Assembly: GCA_030533085.1 (NCBI GenBank)
Contig: JAUNJZ010000030.1
Location: forward strand, 1-33,477
Direction of reading: 5' to 3'
DNA: 33,477 bases
DNA from: Synergistaceae bacterium
Lineage (GTDB): Bacteria; Synergistota; Synergistia; Synergistales; Synergistaceae
Of this stretch, positions 13,608-23,333 are shown piece by piece. Every line of letters starts with the position of its first letter. Position 1 is the first letter of the stretch. The position numbers were made by a program, and so were the translations under genes. A model generated the notes under the pieces. It was not told the origin of the DNA. It did not search any database and saw nothing but the letters and a program-made list of their open reading frames with translations.

Positions 13608-14816
13608 ATGAGCAATATCAGGTGGATCGAGAACACAATGCCCGCAGCAGAGGACAAGGAGCTCGAAATAATGGCTCTTGACAATGTAAAGGCCGCGCGC
13701 GCCTTTCACGAAAGCTTCCCGCAGTATAAGATAACGCCTCTGGCGGGGCTTGACGAGCTGGCGAAATTTTTCGGAATAAAAAAGTTATTCATCAAAGACG
13801 AATCATACCGCTTCGGCCTCAACGCCTTCAAGGTGCTCGGCGGCTCCTTCGCGATGGCGCGTTACATCGCCGGATTGACAGGACGCCCAATAGAAGAGCT
13901 GAACTACGACAGGCTCACCTCGCAGGAGCTGAAAGAGGAGACGGGGGAGCTCACCTTCTTCAGCGCGACGGACGGGAATCACGGACGCGGCGTCGCGTGG
14001 GCCGCGAACAAGCTGGGGCAGAAATCAGTCATAATGATGCCTAAAGGCTCGCAGAAGGCGCGCTTTGACAATATCCGCAAAGAGGGCGCTGTTACTACTA
14101 TAGAAGAATTCAATTACGACGAATGTGTGCGCAAGGCCGCGAAGGCGGCGGCAGAGACTCCCGGCGGCGTGGTCGTGCAGGATACCGCATGGGACGGCTA
14201 CGAAGAGATACCGGCATGGATAATGCAGGGCTACGGCACGATGGCGATGGAGGCCGACCGGCAGTTTGAGGCCGCCGCCAAAGATAGGCCGACTCACATA
14301 TTCATTCAGGCCGGCGTGGGTTCGCTGGCCGGCGCTGTCGTCGGCTACTTTGCCAACAGATACCCCGATAATCCTCCAACCTTCGTCGTAGTGGAATCAG
14401 ACCAGGCTGACTGCCTCTACCGCTCCGCCTGCGCCGGAGACGGAAGCATCCGCATCGTAGAGGGGGATATGCAGACGATAATGGCCGGGCTGGCCTGCGG
14501 CGAGCCTAACAAAACCTCATGGCAGATATTGAGAGACAAGGTCGCCGTATTCGTCTCTCTTCCGGACTGGGCGGCGGCGAACGGTATGCGGCTGCTTGGC
14601 GCGCCGCTGAAGGGCGACCCGCGCGTCATATCGGGAGAATCCGGCGCGGCTCCTGCCGGTTTCCTCTACTCGCTGATGACGGACGACAGCCTGACTCCAC
14701 TGCGCGAAAAGCTGGCGATAGACGAGAATTCACGCATCCTTCTCTTCTCCACAGAGGGAGACACAGATCCGGAAAACTATCGCCGCGTCGTCTGGGAGGG
14801 CGCATGCGGCAGATAA
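13608..14816 (+). CDS. ygeX: Diaminopropionate ammonia-lyase
   Basis: A 402-residue PLP enzyme of the fold-II type that converts 2,3-diaminopropionate to pyruvate and two ammonia, as shown for E. coli YgeX. The PLP lysine is K75 in GLNAFKVLGG; the acid/base aspartates match D122 (SATDGNHGRG) and D192 (VVQDTAWDGYEEIP), equivalent to D120 and D189 of the E. coli enzyme; the phosphate-binding loop is AGVGSLAG (235-242). Length equals the family norm of about 400. AGGAGCGG upstream supports the start. It sits 25 bases after the regulator and 48 bases before ygeY. In gut bacteria the ygeX/ygeY/ygeW/ygfK/xdh set has been tied to anaerobic purine and urate breakdown, where this lyase would feed pyruvate and ammonia to central metabolism. 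Confidence 0.95.
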   Translation: MSNIRWIENTMPAAEDKELEIMALDNVKAARAFHESFPQYKITPLAGLDELAKFFGIKKLFIKDESYRFGLNAFKVLGGSFAMARYIAGLTGRPIEELNYDRLTSQELKEETGELTFFSATDGNHGRGVAWAANKLGQKSVIMMPKGSQKARFDNIRKEGAVTTIEEFNYDECVRKAAKAAAETPGGVVVQDTAWDGYEEIPAWIMQGYGTMAMEADRQFEAAAKDRPTHIFIQAGVGSLAGAVVGYFANRYPDNPPTFVVVESDQADCLYRSACAGDGSIRIVEGDMQTIMAGLACGEPNKTSWQILRDKVAVFVSLPDWAAANGMRLLGAPLKGDPRVISGESGAAPAGFLYSLMTDDSLTPLREKLAIDENSRILLFSTEGDTDPENYRRVVWEGACGR

Positions 14817-14864
14817 ATTTACAAAGACAATAAGTCAAAAGGATTTAAAAACGGAGGTATTGTA

Positions 14865-16175
14865 ATGGATTTCAACGCTATAAAAAAGGCTTCTATGAGT
14901 TACGAGGCTGATATGACAAGATTCCTGCGCGACCTCATAGCGATCCCCGGCGAAAGCTGCGGGGAAGCGGGCGTTATTAAACGCATCGCAGAGGAAATGG
15001 AGAAGGTCGGATTTGACAGGGTCGAAATAGATCCGATGGGCAATGTCCTCGGCTATATGGGCGGAGGCGAAAGGCTTATCGGCTACGACGCGCACATCGA
15101 CACGGTAGGCCTCGGCGAACTCTCCAACTGGAAATTCGACCCCTACGAGGGCTATGAAAACGAGACGGAAATAGGGGGACGCGGCGCGAGCGACCAGCTA
15201 GGCGGCATCGTATCGGCCGTATACGGCGCGAAGCTCATGAAAGAGCTCGGATTGCTTTCAGAGAAATATCGCGTACTTGTCGCCGGAACAGTTCAGGAAG
15301 AGGACTGCGACGGCCTCTGCTGGCAGTATATAATAAACGAGGACAAGGTCCGCCCTGAATTCGTAGTCTCCACGGAGCCGACGGACGGCGGGATCTACCG
15401 CGGGCAGCGCGGGCGCATGGAAATACGCATAGATGTGAAGGGGATATCCTGTCATGGCTCCGCGCCGGAACGCGGCGATAACGCTATATACAAAATGGCC
15501 GACATCCTACAGGATGTGCGCGCGCTGAACGAAAACGACGCCTGCGGCGAAAGGGCTGTCAAAGGGCTGGTCAAGATGCTCGACGAGAAATACAACCCCG
15601 AATGGCGTGAAGCGCGCTTTCTCGGACGCGGCACAGTCACAGTCTCCGAAATTTTCTTCACCTCCCCCTCGCGCTGCGCCGTGGCCGACTCCTGCTCAGT
15701 GTCGCTCGACCGCCGCATGACCGCCGGCGAGAGTTGGGAAAGCTGCCTCGAAGAGATCCGCGCTCTGCCGTCGGTGAAAAAATACGGCGGCGACGTTACC
15801 GTCTCCATGTACGAATACTCACGCCCCTCCTACAAAGGGCTGGTATACCCCATCGAGTGCTACTTCCCGACATGGGTCATTCCCGAAGAGCACAAGGTCA
15901 CGAAAGCCCTTGAGGAAGCTTACAAAAATCTCTACGGCAGCGGCCGTATCGGCGCGGAAGAGACTCTCGCGATGAGAAAAGCCCGGCCGCTGACAGACAA
16001 ATGGACCTTCTCCACAAACGGCGTCTCCATCATGGGGCGCAACGGAATACCCTGCATTGGCTTCGGTCCGGGGGCGGAAGCTCAGGCTCACGCCCCGAAC
16101 GAAAAAACATGGAAGCAGGACCTTGTGACATGCGCCGCCGTATATGCCGCGCTTCCGACGCTCTATTGCAAATAG
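14865..16175 (+). CDS. ygeY: YgeY: M20-family metallohydrolase
   Basis: A 436-residue hydrolase of the M20 peptidase group, YgeY family (TIGR03526, described as a selenium-metabolism hydrolase). Metal-binding pattern: H77 and D79 in [10 protein letters not shown]110 in [10 protein letters not shown]145-E146 in TVQEED, E171 in STEPTDGG, and a late histidine in [11 protein letters not shown]. The lid domain begins near [15 protein letters not shown] (194-208). GGAGG eight or so bases ahead of the ATG fixes the start. Its neighbours suggest a ureido- or amide-type bond in a purine-derived intermediate as substrate, so that YgeX can act on the product; the exact substrate is inference. No signal peptide, so it acts in the cytoplasm. 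Confidence 0.93.
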   Translation: MDFNAIKKASMSYEADMTRFLRDLIAIPGESCGEAGVIKRIAEEMEKVGFDRVEIDPMGNVLGYMGGGERLIGYDAHIDTVGLGELSNWKFDPYEGYENETEIGGRGASDQLGGIVSAVYGAKLMKELGLLSEKYRVLVAGTVQEEDCDGLCWQYIINEDKVRPEFVVSTEPTDGGIYRGQRGRMEIRIDVKGISCHGSAPERGDNAIYKMADILQDVRALNENDACGERAVKGLVKMLDEKYNPEWREARFLGRGTVTVSEIFFTSPSRCAVADSCSVSLDRRMTAGESWESCLEEIRALPSVKKYGGDVTVSMYEYSRPSYKGLVYPIECYFPTWVIPEEHKVTKALEEAYKNLYGSGRIGAEETLAMRKARPLTDKWTFSTNGVSIMGRNGIPCIGFGPGAEAQAHAPNEKTWKQDLVTCAAVYAALPTLYCK

Positions 16176-16200
16176 CAGAAAAAACAGGAGGATGATAAAA

Positions 16201-17394
16201 ATGCCGCTTATGGATAAATATACAGCCGCTCTTGATAAGCTCAATTTCGCGGATATGTACGCGAACGACTTTTTCCTTACATGGGAGAAAAGCCGCGGCG
16301 AACTCGACGCGGTATTCACCGTAGCCGACGCGCTCAGGAGACTGCGCGAAAACAATATTTCGCCGCGCATCTTTGACAGCGGTCTCGCGATATCGCTCTT
16401 CCGCGACAACTCTACCCGCACACGCTTCTCATTCGCCTCGGCGTCAAATCTTCTCGGCCTTGAAGTGCAGGATCTCGACGAGGGCAAGTCTCAGGTGGCG
16501 CACGGCGAGACAGTCCGCGAGACGGCGAACATGATATCATTCATGGCCGACGTTATCGGAATCCGCGACGACATGTACATCGGCAAGGGCAACGCCTACA
16601 TGCATCAGATAGTCGATGCCGTCAAGGAGGGCTACAGGGATGGAATCCTGGAGCAGCGGCCGACGCTGGTCAACCTCCAGTGCGATATCGACCACCCGAC
16701 GCAGACGATGGCCGACGCGCTCCACGTAATACATGAAATGGGCGGCGTTGAAAAGCTCAAAGGCAAAAAGATCGCGATGACTTGGGCTTACTCGCCATCA
16801 TACGGCAAGCCGCTCTCTGTGCCGCAGGGGGTTATAGGGCTGATGACGCGCTTCGGCATGGATGTAGTGCTCGCGCATCCTGAGGGATATGAAGTGATGG
16901 AGGAGGTCGAAGAGGTGGCGAAGAAAAACGCGGCGGCCTCGGGCGGCTCCTTCCGCAAAACAAACAGTATGGCCGAAGCCTTTGAAGGTGCGGACGTCGT
17001 CTATCCCAAGAGCTGGGCCCCCTTCAAAGCAATGGAAAAACGCACGAAGCTCTACGGCGACGGAGACTTCGACGGCATCAACGCTCTTGAAAAAGAGCTG
17101 CTCGCGCAGAACGCGAAGCACAAAGACTGGGAATGCACGGAAGAGCTGATGAAAAGCACGAAAGAGGGCAAAGCGCTCTACCTCCACTGCCTCCCCGCCG
17201 ATATCAGCGGCGTAAGCTGCAAAGAGGGCGAAGTTGCGGCTTCAGTCTTTGACCGTTACCGCGTCCCGCTCTACAAAGAGGCGAGCTTCAAGCCCTACAT
17301 CATCGCCGCGATGATATTCCTCAGCAAAATGAAAAATCCGCAGGCCGCCCTGACGGCGCTCGAAGCCGGCAAACGCCCCCGCCTGATGAAATAA
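16201..17394 (+). CDS. ygeW: YgeW: aspartate/ornithine carbamoyltransferase family protein
   Basis: A 397-residue protein of the knotted carbamoyltransferase superfamily, YgeW branch (TIGR03316). The carbamoyl-phosphate motif is intact as FRDNSTRTRFSF (about 62-73); later motifs are DHPTQTMADAL (about 165-175), and LHCLPADISG near 320, with an insert of about 50 residues relative to ornithine enzymes, as in E. coli YgeW. AGGAGG nine bases ahead picks ATG 16201; ATG 16193 is too near the ribosome site and an earlier frame overlaps ygeY. It is the last gene of the arm, followed by a strong terminator. The E. coli protein does not behave as a standard ornithine or aspartate enzyme. A transfer of a carbamoyl or ureido group from a purine fragment, giving carbamoyl phosphate for ATP, is a reasonable inference. 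Confidence 0.93.
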   Translation: MPLMDKYTAALDKLNFADMYANDFFLTWEKSRGELDAVFTVADALRRLRENNISPRIFDSGLAISLFRDNSTRTRFSFASASNLLGLEVQDLDEGKSQVAHGETVRETANMISFMADVIGIRDDMYIGKGNAYMHQIVDAVKEGYRDGILEQRPTLVNLQCDIDHPTQTMADALHVIHEMGGVEKLKGKKIAMTWAYSPSYGKPLSVPQGVIGLMTRFGMDVVLAHPEGYEVMEEVEEVAKKNAAASGGSFRKTNSMAEAFEGADVVYPKSWAPFKAMEKRTKLYGDGDFDGINALEKELLAQNAKHKDWECTEELMKSTKEGKALYLHCLPADISGVSCKEGEVAASVFDRYRVPLYKEASFKPYIIAAMIFLSKMKNPQAALTALEAGKRPRLMK

Positions 17395-17436
17395 AAGAGA
17401 AGCCGCGAAAGCGCCTCCCGCGCGGCGCGAGACAAA

Positions 17437-17485
17437 GATCGGGCCTTTTCCCTGCTGCGGGAAGAGGCCCGGTCTTTTGCTTTAT
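17437..17485 (+). terminator. Intrinsic terminator of the ygeXYW arm
   Basis: A 16-bp stem (17437-17452 with 17459-17474, two G-U pairs) with the loop TGCTGC, followed by TTTTGCTTT. It lies between the convergent ygeW and V-ATPase subunit D genes. The opposite strand has only TCTTTGTCT after the stem, so leftward action would be weaker. Confidence 0.85.
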
Positions 17486-17498
17486 CGTTTCGTCTTCT

Positions 17499-18125
17499 CT
17501 AGTGGTTTCTGACGATTTCCTTGATGACCATCAGCCGGCTGAGGGTAGAGCGTTCCATTTCTTCGAGCTTCATCGAGATGGAGCGTATCGCCTCGGTAAA
17601 GGATGGTATCATAACGTGCTCAAGGGCGTTTACGCGGCGTCTGGTGCGCTCGATTTCAAGCGCCATCGCGCGAACGGCCTTTTCTTCCGCCGCCAGGTGA
17701 ACGAGACGCGGCATTACCTTGAGGAATTTCTCAAGCGCCACGTCGAGGCTTCCGGGGGAGGTAGCCAGTCCGTAGTTGAGTTCGGCGTGAAGCTCCGGCA
17801 GTCTGTATTCCGGCACGCGCACGCTCATTACGTTCTTGTGCTCAACTTCAACGCGGAGGTCTCCGCCAGCCGCCATAAGCGTCTGTTCAAGCATCTGGGG
17901 CAGCGTCTGCGCCCTCGCCATCAGGAATCCGCCGTAGCAGTCGTCAAGCTCCCGCTCGACGTCGCGTCTCAGATCGTAGACGGCTCTCGCGCGCACAAGG
18001 AATTCCTTCACCAGCGCGTCCTGCTTGTCTTTGAGCAGTTTATGTCCGCGTTTGGCTACGACGAGCTGCCGCTTGAGCCGCGACAGTTCCATTCTGTTGG
18101 GGTTGACATTAAGCGCCTTTGCCAT
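17499..18125 (-). CDS. ntpD: V-type ATPase subunit D (central stalk)
   Basis: A 208-residue subunit D, the coiled-coil shaft that turns inside the A3B3 head. It shows the family pattern: N-terminal NRMELSRLKRQLVVAKRGHKLLKDK and a C-terminal helix with ALEIERTRRRVNALEHVMIPS, which pair to form the rotor hairpin. AAGGGGTGA precedes the ATG. It is the last gene of the operon, 16 bases after subunit B, and meets the ygeW terminator tail to tail. The length is normal for the family (about 205-215). No E. hirae-type ntpH or ntpJ genes follow. Confidence 0.95.
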   Translation of the reverse strand: MAKALNVNPNRMELSRLKRQLVVAKRGHKLLKDKQDALVKEFLVRARAVYDLRRDVERELDDCYGGFLMARAQTLPQMLEQTLMAAGGDLRVEVEHKNVMSVRVPEYRLPELHAELNYGLATSPGSLDVALEKFLKVMPRLVHLAAEEKAVRAMALEIERTRRRVNALEHVMIPSFTEAIRSISMKLEEMERSTLSRLMVIKEIVRNH

Positions 18126-18141
18126 CAGAGGTCACCCCTTT

Positions 18142-19560
18142 CTACGGCTGAGCCAGCTCTTCGAGATCCTCTTTCGCCTCCTGGAGCGGCTTCAGATACT
18201 TCTCTATGTATTCGTCTCTGACGCGCTTCAGTTCGCGGGTCGGGACTATCGTCAGCAGTTCCCAGCCGAGGAGCAGCGTATCCTCTATCGTGCGGTTCTC
18301 ATATTCTCCCTGACGGACATACCTGTTTTCAAAGTCGTCGGAGAATTTAGCGAAGGCTTTGTCTTCTTCGGAGAGCGCGCCTTCGCCGAGGATGACGGCA
18401 AGCTCTTTCGCCTCTTTGCCGCGCGAGTAGGCGGCGAAGAGCTGGTTCATGAGGTCCGCGTGATCTTCGCGGGTCTTGCCTTTGCCTATTCCCTTGTCTT
18501 TGAGTCGCGAGAGCGACGGCATAACGTCAACGGGGGGATATATTCCCTTGCGGTGCAGCGCGCGTGAGAGTATTATCTGTCCCTCCGTGATGTAGCCGGT
18601 GAGGTCGGGGATCGGGTGCGTTTTGTCGTCCTCGGGCATTGTGAGGATAGGTATCTGCGTTATGGAGCCTTTTTTGCCGCGCAGACGTCCGGCGCGCTCG
18701 TACATCGTCGCGAGGTCGGTGTAGAGGTAGCCGGGATAGCCGCGGCGTCCCGGAACTTCCTTACGCGCAGCGGAGATTTCCCGCAGGGCTTCGCTGTAGT
18801 TCGTAAGGTCTGTCATGATGACGAGAACGTGCATTCCTCTCTCAAAGGCGAGGTATTCCGCGGCGGTCAGCGCCAGTCGCGGCGTCGCTATACGCTCTAT
18901 CGCGGGGTCGTCCGCGAGGTTGACGTACATGACGGTACGCTCAAGGGCGCCTGTTTTGCGGAAGTCTTCCATGAAGAATGATGCTTCTTCAAATGTGATG
19001 CCCATCGCGGCGAATACGACGGCAAAGTCTGAGTGGCCGCTGATGACCGTCGCCTGACGCGCTATCTGAGCCGCCATCCTGTTGTGGGGCATTCCGCTTC
19101 CGGAGAAGATCGGGAGCTTCTGTCCGCGGACGAGCGGGTTCATTCCGTCTATCGTGGATATTCCGGTCTGTATGAATTCAGACGGGTAGTCGCGCGAGAA
19201 GGGGTTCATCGGGTTTCCGTTAACGTCAAGGTAGGCGTCCGGTATGATCGCCGGCCCTCCGTCGATCGGGTCTCCGCGCCCGTTGAAGATGCGTCCGAGC
19301 ATGTCTTTGGATACGGGAAGTTTCAGCACGTCTCCGAGGAAGCGAATTTCCGTCGAGTTTACGTCTATGCCGCTGCTTCCCTCGTATACCTGAACGAGCG
19401 CGCGGTCGCGGTCTATTTCGAGCACGCGCCCGCGGCGGTGTTCGCCGTTGCCCAGCGTGATTTCGGCAAGCTCGTCGAAGCTTACGTCTCTCACTCTGTT
19501 GACCATCATAAGAGGGCCGGAAAGGTTGGATATGGTTCTATATTCTTCAGGCAACCTCAT
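18142..19560 (-). CDS. ntpB: V-type ATPase subunit B (non-catalytic)
   Basis: A 472-residue subunit B, with typical segments [38 protein letters not shown] and [21 protein letters not shown], where the P-loop of the catalytic subunit is absent, as expected for B. ATG 19560 is chosen because GGAGGTG lies six bases ahead; a TTG at 19581 is within subunit A. The start lies 14 bases inside the end of subunit A, so the two head subunits are translationally coupled, which helps keep the 3:3 ratio. Located in the cytoplasmic V1 head. Confidence 0.96.
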   Translation of the reverse strand: MRLPEEYRTISNLSGPLMMVNRVRDVSFDELAEITLGNGEHRRGRVLEIDRDRALVQVYEGSSGIDVNSTEIRFLGDVLKLPVSKDMLGRIFNGRGDPIDGGPAIIPDAYLDVNGNPMNPFSRDYPSEFIQTGISTIDGMNPLVRGQKLPIFSGSGMPHNRMAAQIARQATVISGHSDFAVVFAAMGITFEEASFFMEDFRKTGALERTVMYVNLADDPAIERIATPRLALTAAEYLAFERGMHVLVIMTDLTNYSEALREISAARKEVPGRRGYPGYLYTDLATMYERAGRLRGKKGSITQIPILTMPEDDKTHPIPDLTGYITEGQIILSRALHRKGIYPPVDVMPSLSRLKDKGIGKGKTREDHADLMNQLFAAYSRGKEAKELAVILGEGALSEEDKAFAKFSDDFENRYVRQGEYENRTIEDTLLLGWELLTIVPTRELKRVRDEYIEKYLKPLQEAKEDLEELAQP

Positions 19561-21346
19561 CGTGCTCACCTCCCATTGCAAGCAGTTTGCCGAGTTCGGC
19601 CTTTATCTTTTTCTCAAGTTCGTCAAGCTTGAAAAGATCTCCCTCTTCTATGTAGCGCATACGCGATATTTCCTCACGCACCGGCAGGTCGAATACAGAG
19701 CGCAGCGTTCCGCCGCGTTTCAGCACCTGCATTCCGAGGTCATGGAATGTGAGGATGTTGCGCAGCATTTTAAACTGCTTATCCATCGAGGCGTATGTAT
19801 CTATCTCGTGGAATGAGTTCTGGTGGAGGAAGTCTTCGCGTATTGACTTTGAGGTCTCCAGCACCATGCGCTCTTCTTTCGAGAGGGCGTCCACGCCGAC
19901 GAGGCGGACTATTTCTTTGAGCTTGTCTTCGTCTTCGAGCAGCGCCATTGCCTGGGTGCGGTAGACGCTCCATTCTCCGTCGTAGAAGCCGTCCCAGTAT
20001 TCGCCAAGGGTCTGCGCGTAGAGGGAATAGCTGTTGAGCCAGTTTATCGCCGGGAAGTGGCGCTGGTATGCGAGCTGCGCGTCGAGCCCCCAGAATACTT
20101 TGGTGACGCGGAGCGTGTTCTGCGTTACCGGCTCGGAGAGGTCGCCGCCGGGAGGCGAAACTGCGCCGATTACGGAGACTGCGCCTTCTCTTCCGTCGCT
20201 GCCAAAGCATATCGCGCGTCCGGCTCTTTCGTAGAAGGAGGCGAGGCGCGTACCGAGGTAGGCCGGGTATCCCTCTTCGCCGGGCATTTCTTCAAGCCGT
20301 CCTGACATTTCGCGGAGAGCCTCTGCCCAGCGCGAGGTGGAGTCAGCCATCAGCGCGACGGAGTATCCCATGTCGCGGAAGTATTCCGCAATGGTGATGC
20401 CGGTGTAGACAGAGGCTTCACGGGCGGCGACGGGCATGTTCGAGGTGTTCGCTATCAGCAGCGTCCTTTTCATCAGCGGCTGGCCGGAGCGCGGGTCTTC
20501 AAGCTCAGGGAATTCAAGAAGAACGTCGGTCATTTCGTTTCCGCGTTCGCCGCAGCCGATGTAGACGACGATTTCCGCGTCAGCCCATTTGGCCAGCTGA
20601 TGCTGGATAACCGTCTTGCCAGAGCCGAACGGGCCGGGGACGCAGGCCGTGCCGCCGCGCGCTATGGGGAAGAATGTGTCTACGACGCGCTGCCCTGTTG
20701 TGAGCGGAACTACAGGCGGCAGACGTTTGACGACGGGGCGCGGGGTACGGACGGGCCAGCGCTGGAGCAGTTTCAGCTCGTGCTCTTTGCCCTTCTTGTC
20801 GACCACGACGGCCACTGTCTCATCGACGGTAAATTCTCCGCTTTTTATTTCTTTTATCGTACCGCTTACGCGGTGAGGAACCATTATCTTGTGCTCGACG
20901 AGCACCGTCTCTTTGACCGAACCGATTATATCCCCGGCGGCCACTTCGTCTCCGGCTTTAAGCCACGCCTCAAAGGGCCATTTGCGCGTGCGGCTTACTG
21001 CAGGCACGCTGATGCCTCTGAGGATGTAGGGGCTGTTCGCCCTTTCTTCTATGGCCTCAAGCGGACGCTGTATGCCGTCGAAGAATTCTTCTATCAGTCC
21101 GGGAGCCAGCTCGACAGAAAGCGGCTCGCCGGTGCTGACTACCGGCTCTCCCGGCGCGAGCCCGGAGGTCTCTTCGTAGACCTGGACGGACGCCTTGTCC
21201 TCTTTCAGCTCTATTATTTCACCAACAAGGCCTGCGTTACCAACCTTGACGACATCGAACATGCATGCGCCGGCCATGCCGCCAGCAATTACAAGCGGGC
21301 CGGATATCTTTTCGATGTATCCAGTAACGGCGTTTGGTGTGGTCAA
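19547..21346 (-). CDS. ntpA: V-type ATPase catalytic subunit A, TTG start
   Basis: A 599-residue catalytic subunit. The Walker A motif is [11 protein letters not shown] (238-248); the family-specific insertion domain covers about residues 115-185 ([16 protein letters not shown]); CGERGNEM and [13 protein letters not shown] are also present. Length near 590 shows there is no intein. The start is TTG at 21346: GGAGG is eight bases ahead, and the only nearby ATG is followed at once by a stop. It follows subunit F by 23 bases and overlaps subunit B by 14. It hydrolyses or makes ATP in the head of the complex. Confidence 0.96.
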   Translation of the reverse strand: MTTPNAVTGYIEKISGPLVIAGGMAGACMFDVVKVGNAGLVGEIIELKEDKASVQVYEETSGLAPGEPVVSTGEPLSVELAPGLIEEFFDGIQRPLEAIEERANSPYILRGISVPAVSRTRKWPFEAWLKAGDEVAAGDIIGSVKETVLVEHKIMVPHRVSGTIKEIKSGEFTVDETVAVVVDKKGKEHELKLLQRWPVRTPRPVVKRLPPVVPLTTGQRVVDTFFPIARGGTACVPGPFGSGKTVIQHQLAKWADAEIVVYIGCGERGNEMTDVLLEFPELEDPRSGQPLMKRTLLIANTSNMPVAAREASVYTGITIAEYFRDMGYSVALMADSTSRWAEALREMSGRLEEMPGEEGYPAYLGTRLASFYERAGRAICFGSDGREGAVSVIGAVSPPGGDLSEPVTQNTLRVTKVFWGLDAQLAYQRHFPAINWLNSYSLYAQTLGEYWDGFYDGEWSVYRTQAMALLEDEDKLKEIVRLVGVDALSKEERMVLETSKSIREDFLHQNSFHEIDTYASMDKQFKMLRNILTFHDLGMQVLKRGGTLRSVFDLPVREEISRMRYIEEGDLFKLDELEKKIKAELGKLLAMGGEHDEVA

Positions 21347-21369
21347 TTACATCGCCTCCATCATTATCA

Positions 21370-21711
21370 TCATTTCTCACCAAATATATCCATGCCGACC
21401 GCGCGTTCGACGTTGCGGCGTATTGATTCAAGGCCGACCCTCATGGATCCCTTCTGGTCAGGTACCGGTATAATGCTGAGATCCGAATATTCGTTTATCT
21501 CGTCAACCTCGTCGCGGAAGCGGGCGAAGAGCTCTTCTTCAAGGAAGAGCACAGCGTAGCCGTCGCGCGAGAATTTATTGAGCGTGAGGGGGGTGCGGTC
21601 GTAGTTTTCCTCCGTCACGACCACCACGTCAAGACCTATCGCCTTGAAGGGCAGTATGCTTTCGTAACTGCCGACGGCCGCCATGGGCGCTTTATGTTCA
21701 GACGTAGACAT
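21370..21711 (-). CDS. ntpG: V-type ATPase subunit F
   Basis: A 113-residue subunit F (NtpG in E. hirae naming), which binds subunit D in the central stalk. The pattern of strands and helices is typical: MAAVGSYESILPFKAIGLDV at the start, YAVLFLEEELF in the middle and SIIPVPDQKGSMRVGLESIRRNVERAVG at the end. The ATG lies 14 bases inside the end of subunit C, so it is co-translated with it. Somewhat long for the family (about 100-105) because of its N-terminal few residues. Confidence 0.92.
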   Translation of the reverse strand: MSTSEHKAPMAAVGSYESILPFKAIGLDVVVVTEENYDRTPLTLNKFSRDGYAVLFLEEELFARFRDEVDEINEYSDLSIIPVPDQKGSMRVGLESIRRNVERAVGMDIFGEK

Positions 21712-22714
21712 GGCGCAGAAGCCTCCTCACCTGATCTTTGTCTTTTTTGTTCGTCTTGGAGACAATGATCATACGAATATTTTTTACCTCCATCTCCTTC
21801 GCCCAGAGATAGGCAATAACGTTGCCGGGGGCGTCGGGGCTGTACTTGCTGTCCGCTATGGAATCGAGATAGAAATCGTCGAGGTCTCTTTCAAGATCCA
21901 TTATTATGTCGTCAAATGACGCCGCGCCGTCTATCGAAGCGAGCATCCTGGAGAAGTCGGAGAAGTCCACTATCCTCCCCCATGTCTCGAACGGCTCGGA
22001 TATCATCGGCACAAGGATATTCAGGTCGATCTTTCCGCCCTCGTGCATAAAGGGCCACGCGCGCGCGGCGTCAAAGCCAAAGCGCTTGAGCCTCAGCAGC
22101 GAGCGTATGTTCTCTCCGTCGATCCTCGTGCGTACCCAGCTCAGTATCTCCGGCATTGCCAGCTTTTCCGCCTCTTTCAACATTACCTCAAACATCTGCC
22201 TGTCAAGCAGCCTCTCCGTTTCCAGAACGTCTCTGTTCTGTTCCCATATAGATATGCATTTAGGGAAAAGAGTATTCAGTCCGAATGGGAGCAGCTGATA
22301 GTCTTCCGATTCGATGTCGGCTATCAGTCTGTCAACCGGATAGGAGGCAAGCGATGTAAGAAGATCCCATCTTTTTTTGCCGCCGTTCCTGACGTTGAAG
22401 ATGCTTTTCAGCATGACCTTTACGTTGCTGAAATCGTATTGCAGACGCAGCAGCGATACAAGCTCCTTATCAGGCACAAATGAATCCAGCTCCTCGTATG
22501 TATCGTGGAGCGCGGTTTCAAGGATTTTGTCAAACGCGGTGTCGCCGGAGACTGATGTCAGTACTGACGCATAGGACGTCTCCCCGAGTATCTTGAGGAT
22601 AGAGGCCGTGTCGTCGGCGTCCAGCAGTCTCGCAAAGACCGCGGCATCAAGAAGGCGCTGTTCCATAGCGCGGATTCGCGCTACGGCATAACCGTAAGCC
22701 TCCTTATTTGACAT
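21698..22714 (-). CDS. ntpC: V-type ATPase subunit C (NtpC, d-type)
   Basis: A 338-residue subunit that caps the membrane rotor and links it to the central stalk. The start reads SNKEAYGYAVARIRAMEQRLLD; the all-helical protein has three repeated units, shown by WEQNRDVLETERLLDRQMF and YLWAKEMEVKNIRMIIVSK, the second being the typical end of the family. GAGGAGG ahead of the ATG supports the start. It is 15 bases after subunit E and overlaps subunit F by 14 bases. Normal length. Confidence 0.93.
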   Translation of the reverse strand: MSNKEAYGYAVARIRAMEQRLLDAAVFARLLDADDTASILKILGETSYASVLTSVSGDTAFDKILETALHDTYEELDSFVPDKELVSLLRLQYDFSNVKVMLKSIFNVRNGGKKRWDLLTSLASYPVDRLIADIESEDYQLLPFGLNTLFPKCISIWEQNRDVLETERLLDRQMFEVMLKEAEKLAMPEILSWVRTRIDGENIRSLLRLKRFGFDAARAWPFMHEGGKIDLNILVPMISEPFETWGRIVDFSDFSRMLASIDGAASFDDIIMDLERDLDDFYLDSIADSKYSPDAPGNVIAYLWAKEMEVKNIRMIIVSKTNKKDKDQVRRLLRHVYV

Positions 22715-22729
22715 CAGACCACCTCCTCA

Positions 22730-23314
22730 TCATTCTGACGGGAACAAACGCTTTACAACGTCAGATTCCTGTTTTTCCTGCAAAACCTTCAGAAGCATAT
22801 CCCACGAACAGTTGATGCTGATCCTGTCTTTCGTGAGAATGAAGCCTCCCGATATGTCCGCCCGCTCTTCCGAAAGTTCTAATCTCGTGTCATGATCGCG
22901 GTTGTAAACTTCGAGCCATTCGCGGTCAAGATATTTTTCGTCCGCGCCGACGATCACCTTCTCGTCGCGGGATGAGACGCCTTCATCGAGCAGGCGGGCG
23001 CAGAAGTCAAGATACTTATCTTTTGGAAGTGCCTTCATGCCCTCCAGCGCTTCGCTGTAGACGTCGACTATCAAGGCTCTTTTGGAACGCAGCAGCATCT
23101 TTTCAACGTCAAGGTTGGCCACTATCTCCCTGCGTCTTATGATCTCGGGACGCTCAGCTTCAAAGCGGGCGTCGAAGTCCGCCTTTATTTCATCGCATTC
23201 CTGTCCTGCCTTCTGAGTGATGAAATCCGCCTGTCCTTTAGCCTTTGAGAGAATCTCATCAGCCTCTTTCTGAGCGTCATTTCTGATCTTTTCTGTAATC
23301 TGGGCTAAAGACAT
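22730..23314 (-). CDS. ntpE: V-type ATPase subunit E (peripheral stalk)
   Basis: A 194-residue subunit E. The first 80 residues are a long, charged helix (SLAQITEKIRNDAQKEADEI... RRREIVANLDVEKMLLRSKR) that forms a coiled coil with the partner at 25876-26202. The C-terminal part is the globular domain that holds the head (VGADEKYLDREW, ADISGGFILTKDRISINCSW). The ribosome site is weak (AAGAAGACGTGATC), the poorest of the operon, placed 19 bases after subunit K. Confidence 0.93.
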   Translation of the reverse strand: MSLAQITEKIRNDAQKEADEILSKAKGQADFITQKAGQECDEIKADFDARFEAERPEIIRRREIVANLDVEKMLLRSKRALIVDVYSEALEGMKALPKDKYLDFCARLLDEGVSSRDEKVIVGADEKYLDREWLEVYNRDHDTRLELSEERADISGGFILTKDRISINCSWDMLLKVLQEKQESDVVKRLFPSE

Positions 23315-23333
23315 GAGATCACGTCTTCTTTAC

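Noticed and set aside
19547-21346. Possible intein in the V-ATPase catalytic subunit
   Set aside because: Inteins are known at this P-loop, but the protein is 599 residues long with an unbroken GPFGSGKT.
20600-21559. 319-residue rightward frame opposite ntpA and ntpG
   Set aside because: Antisense to two conserved genes and without a ribosome site.
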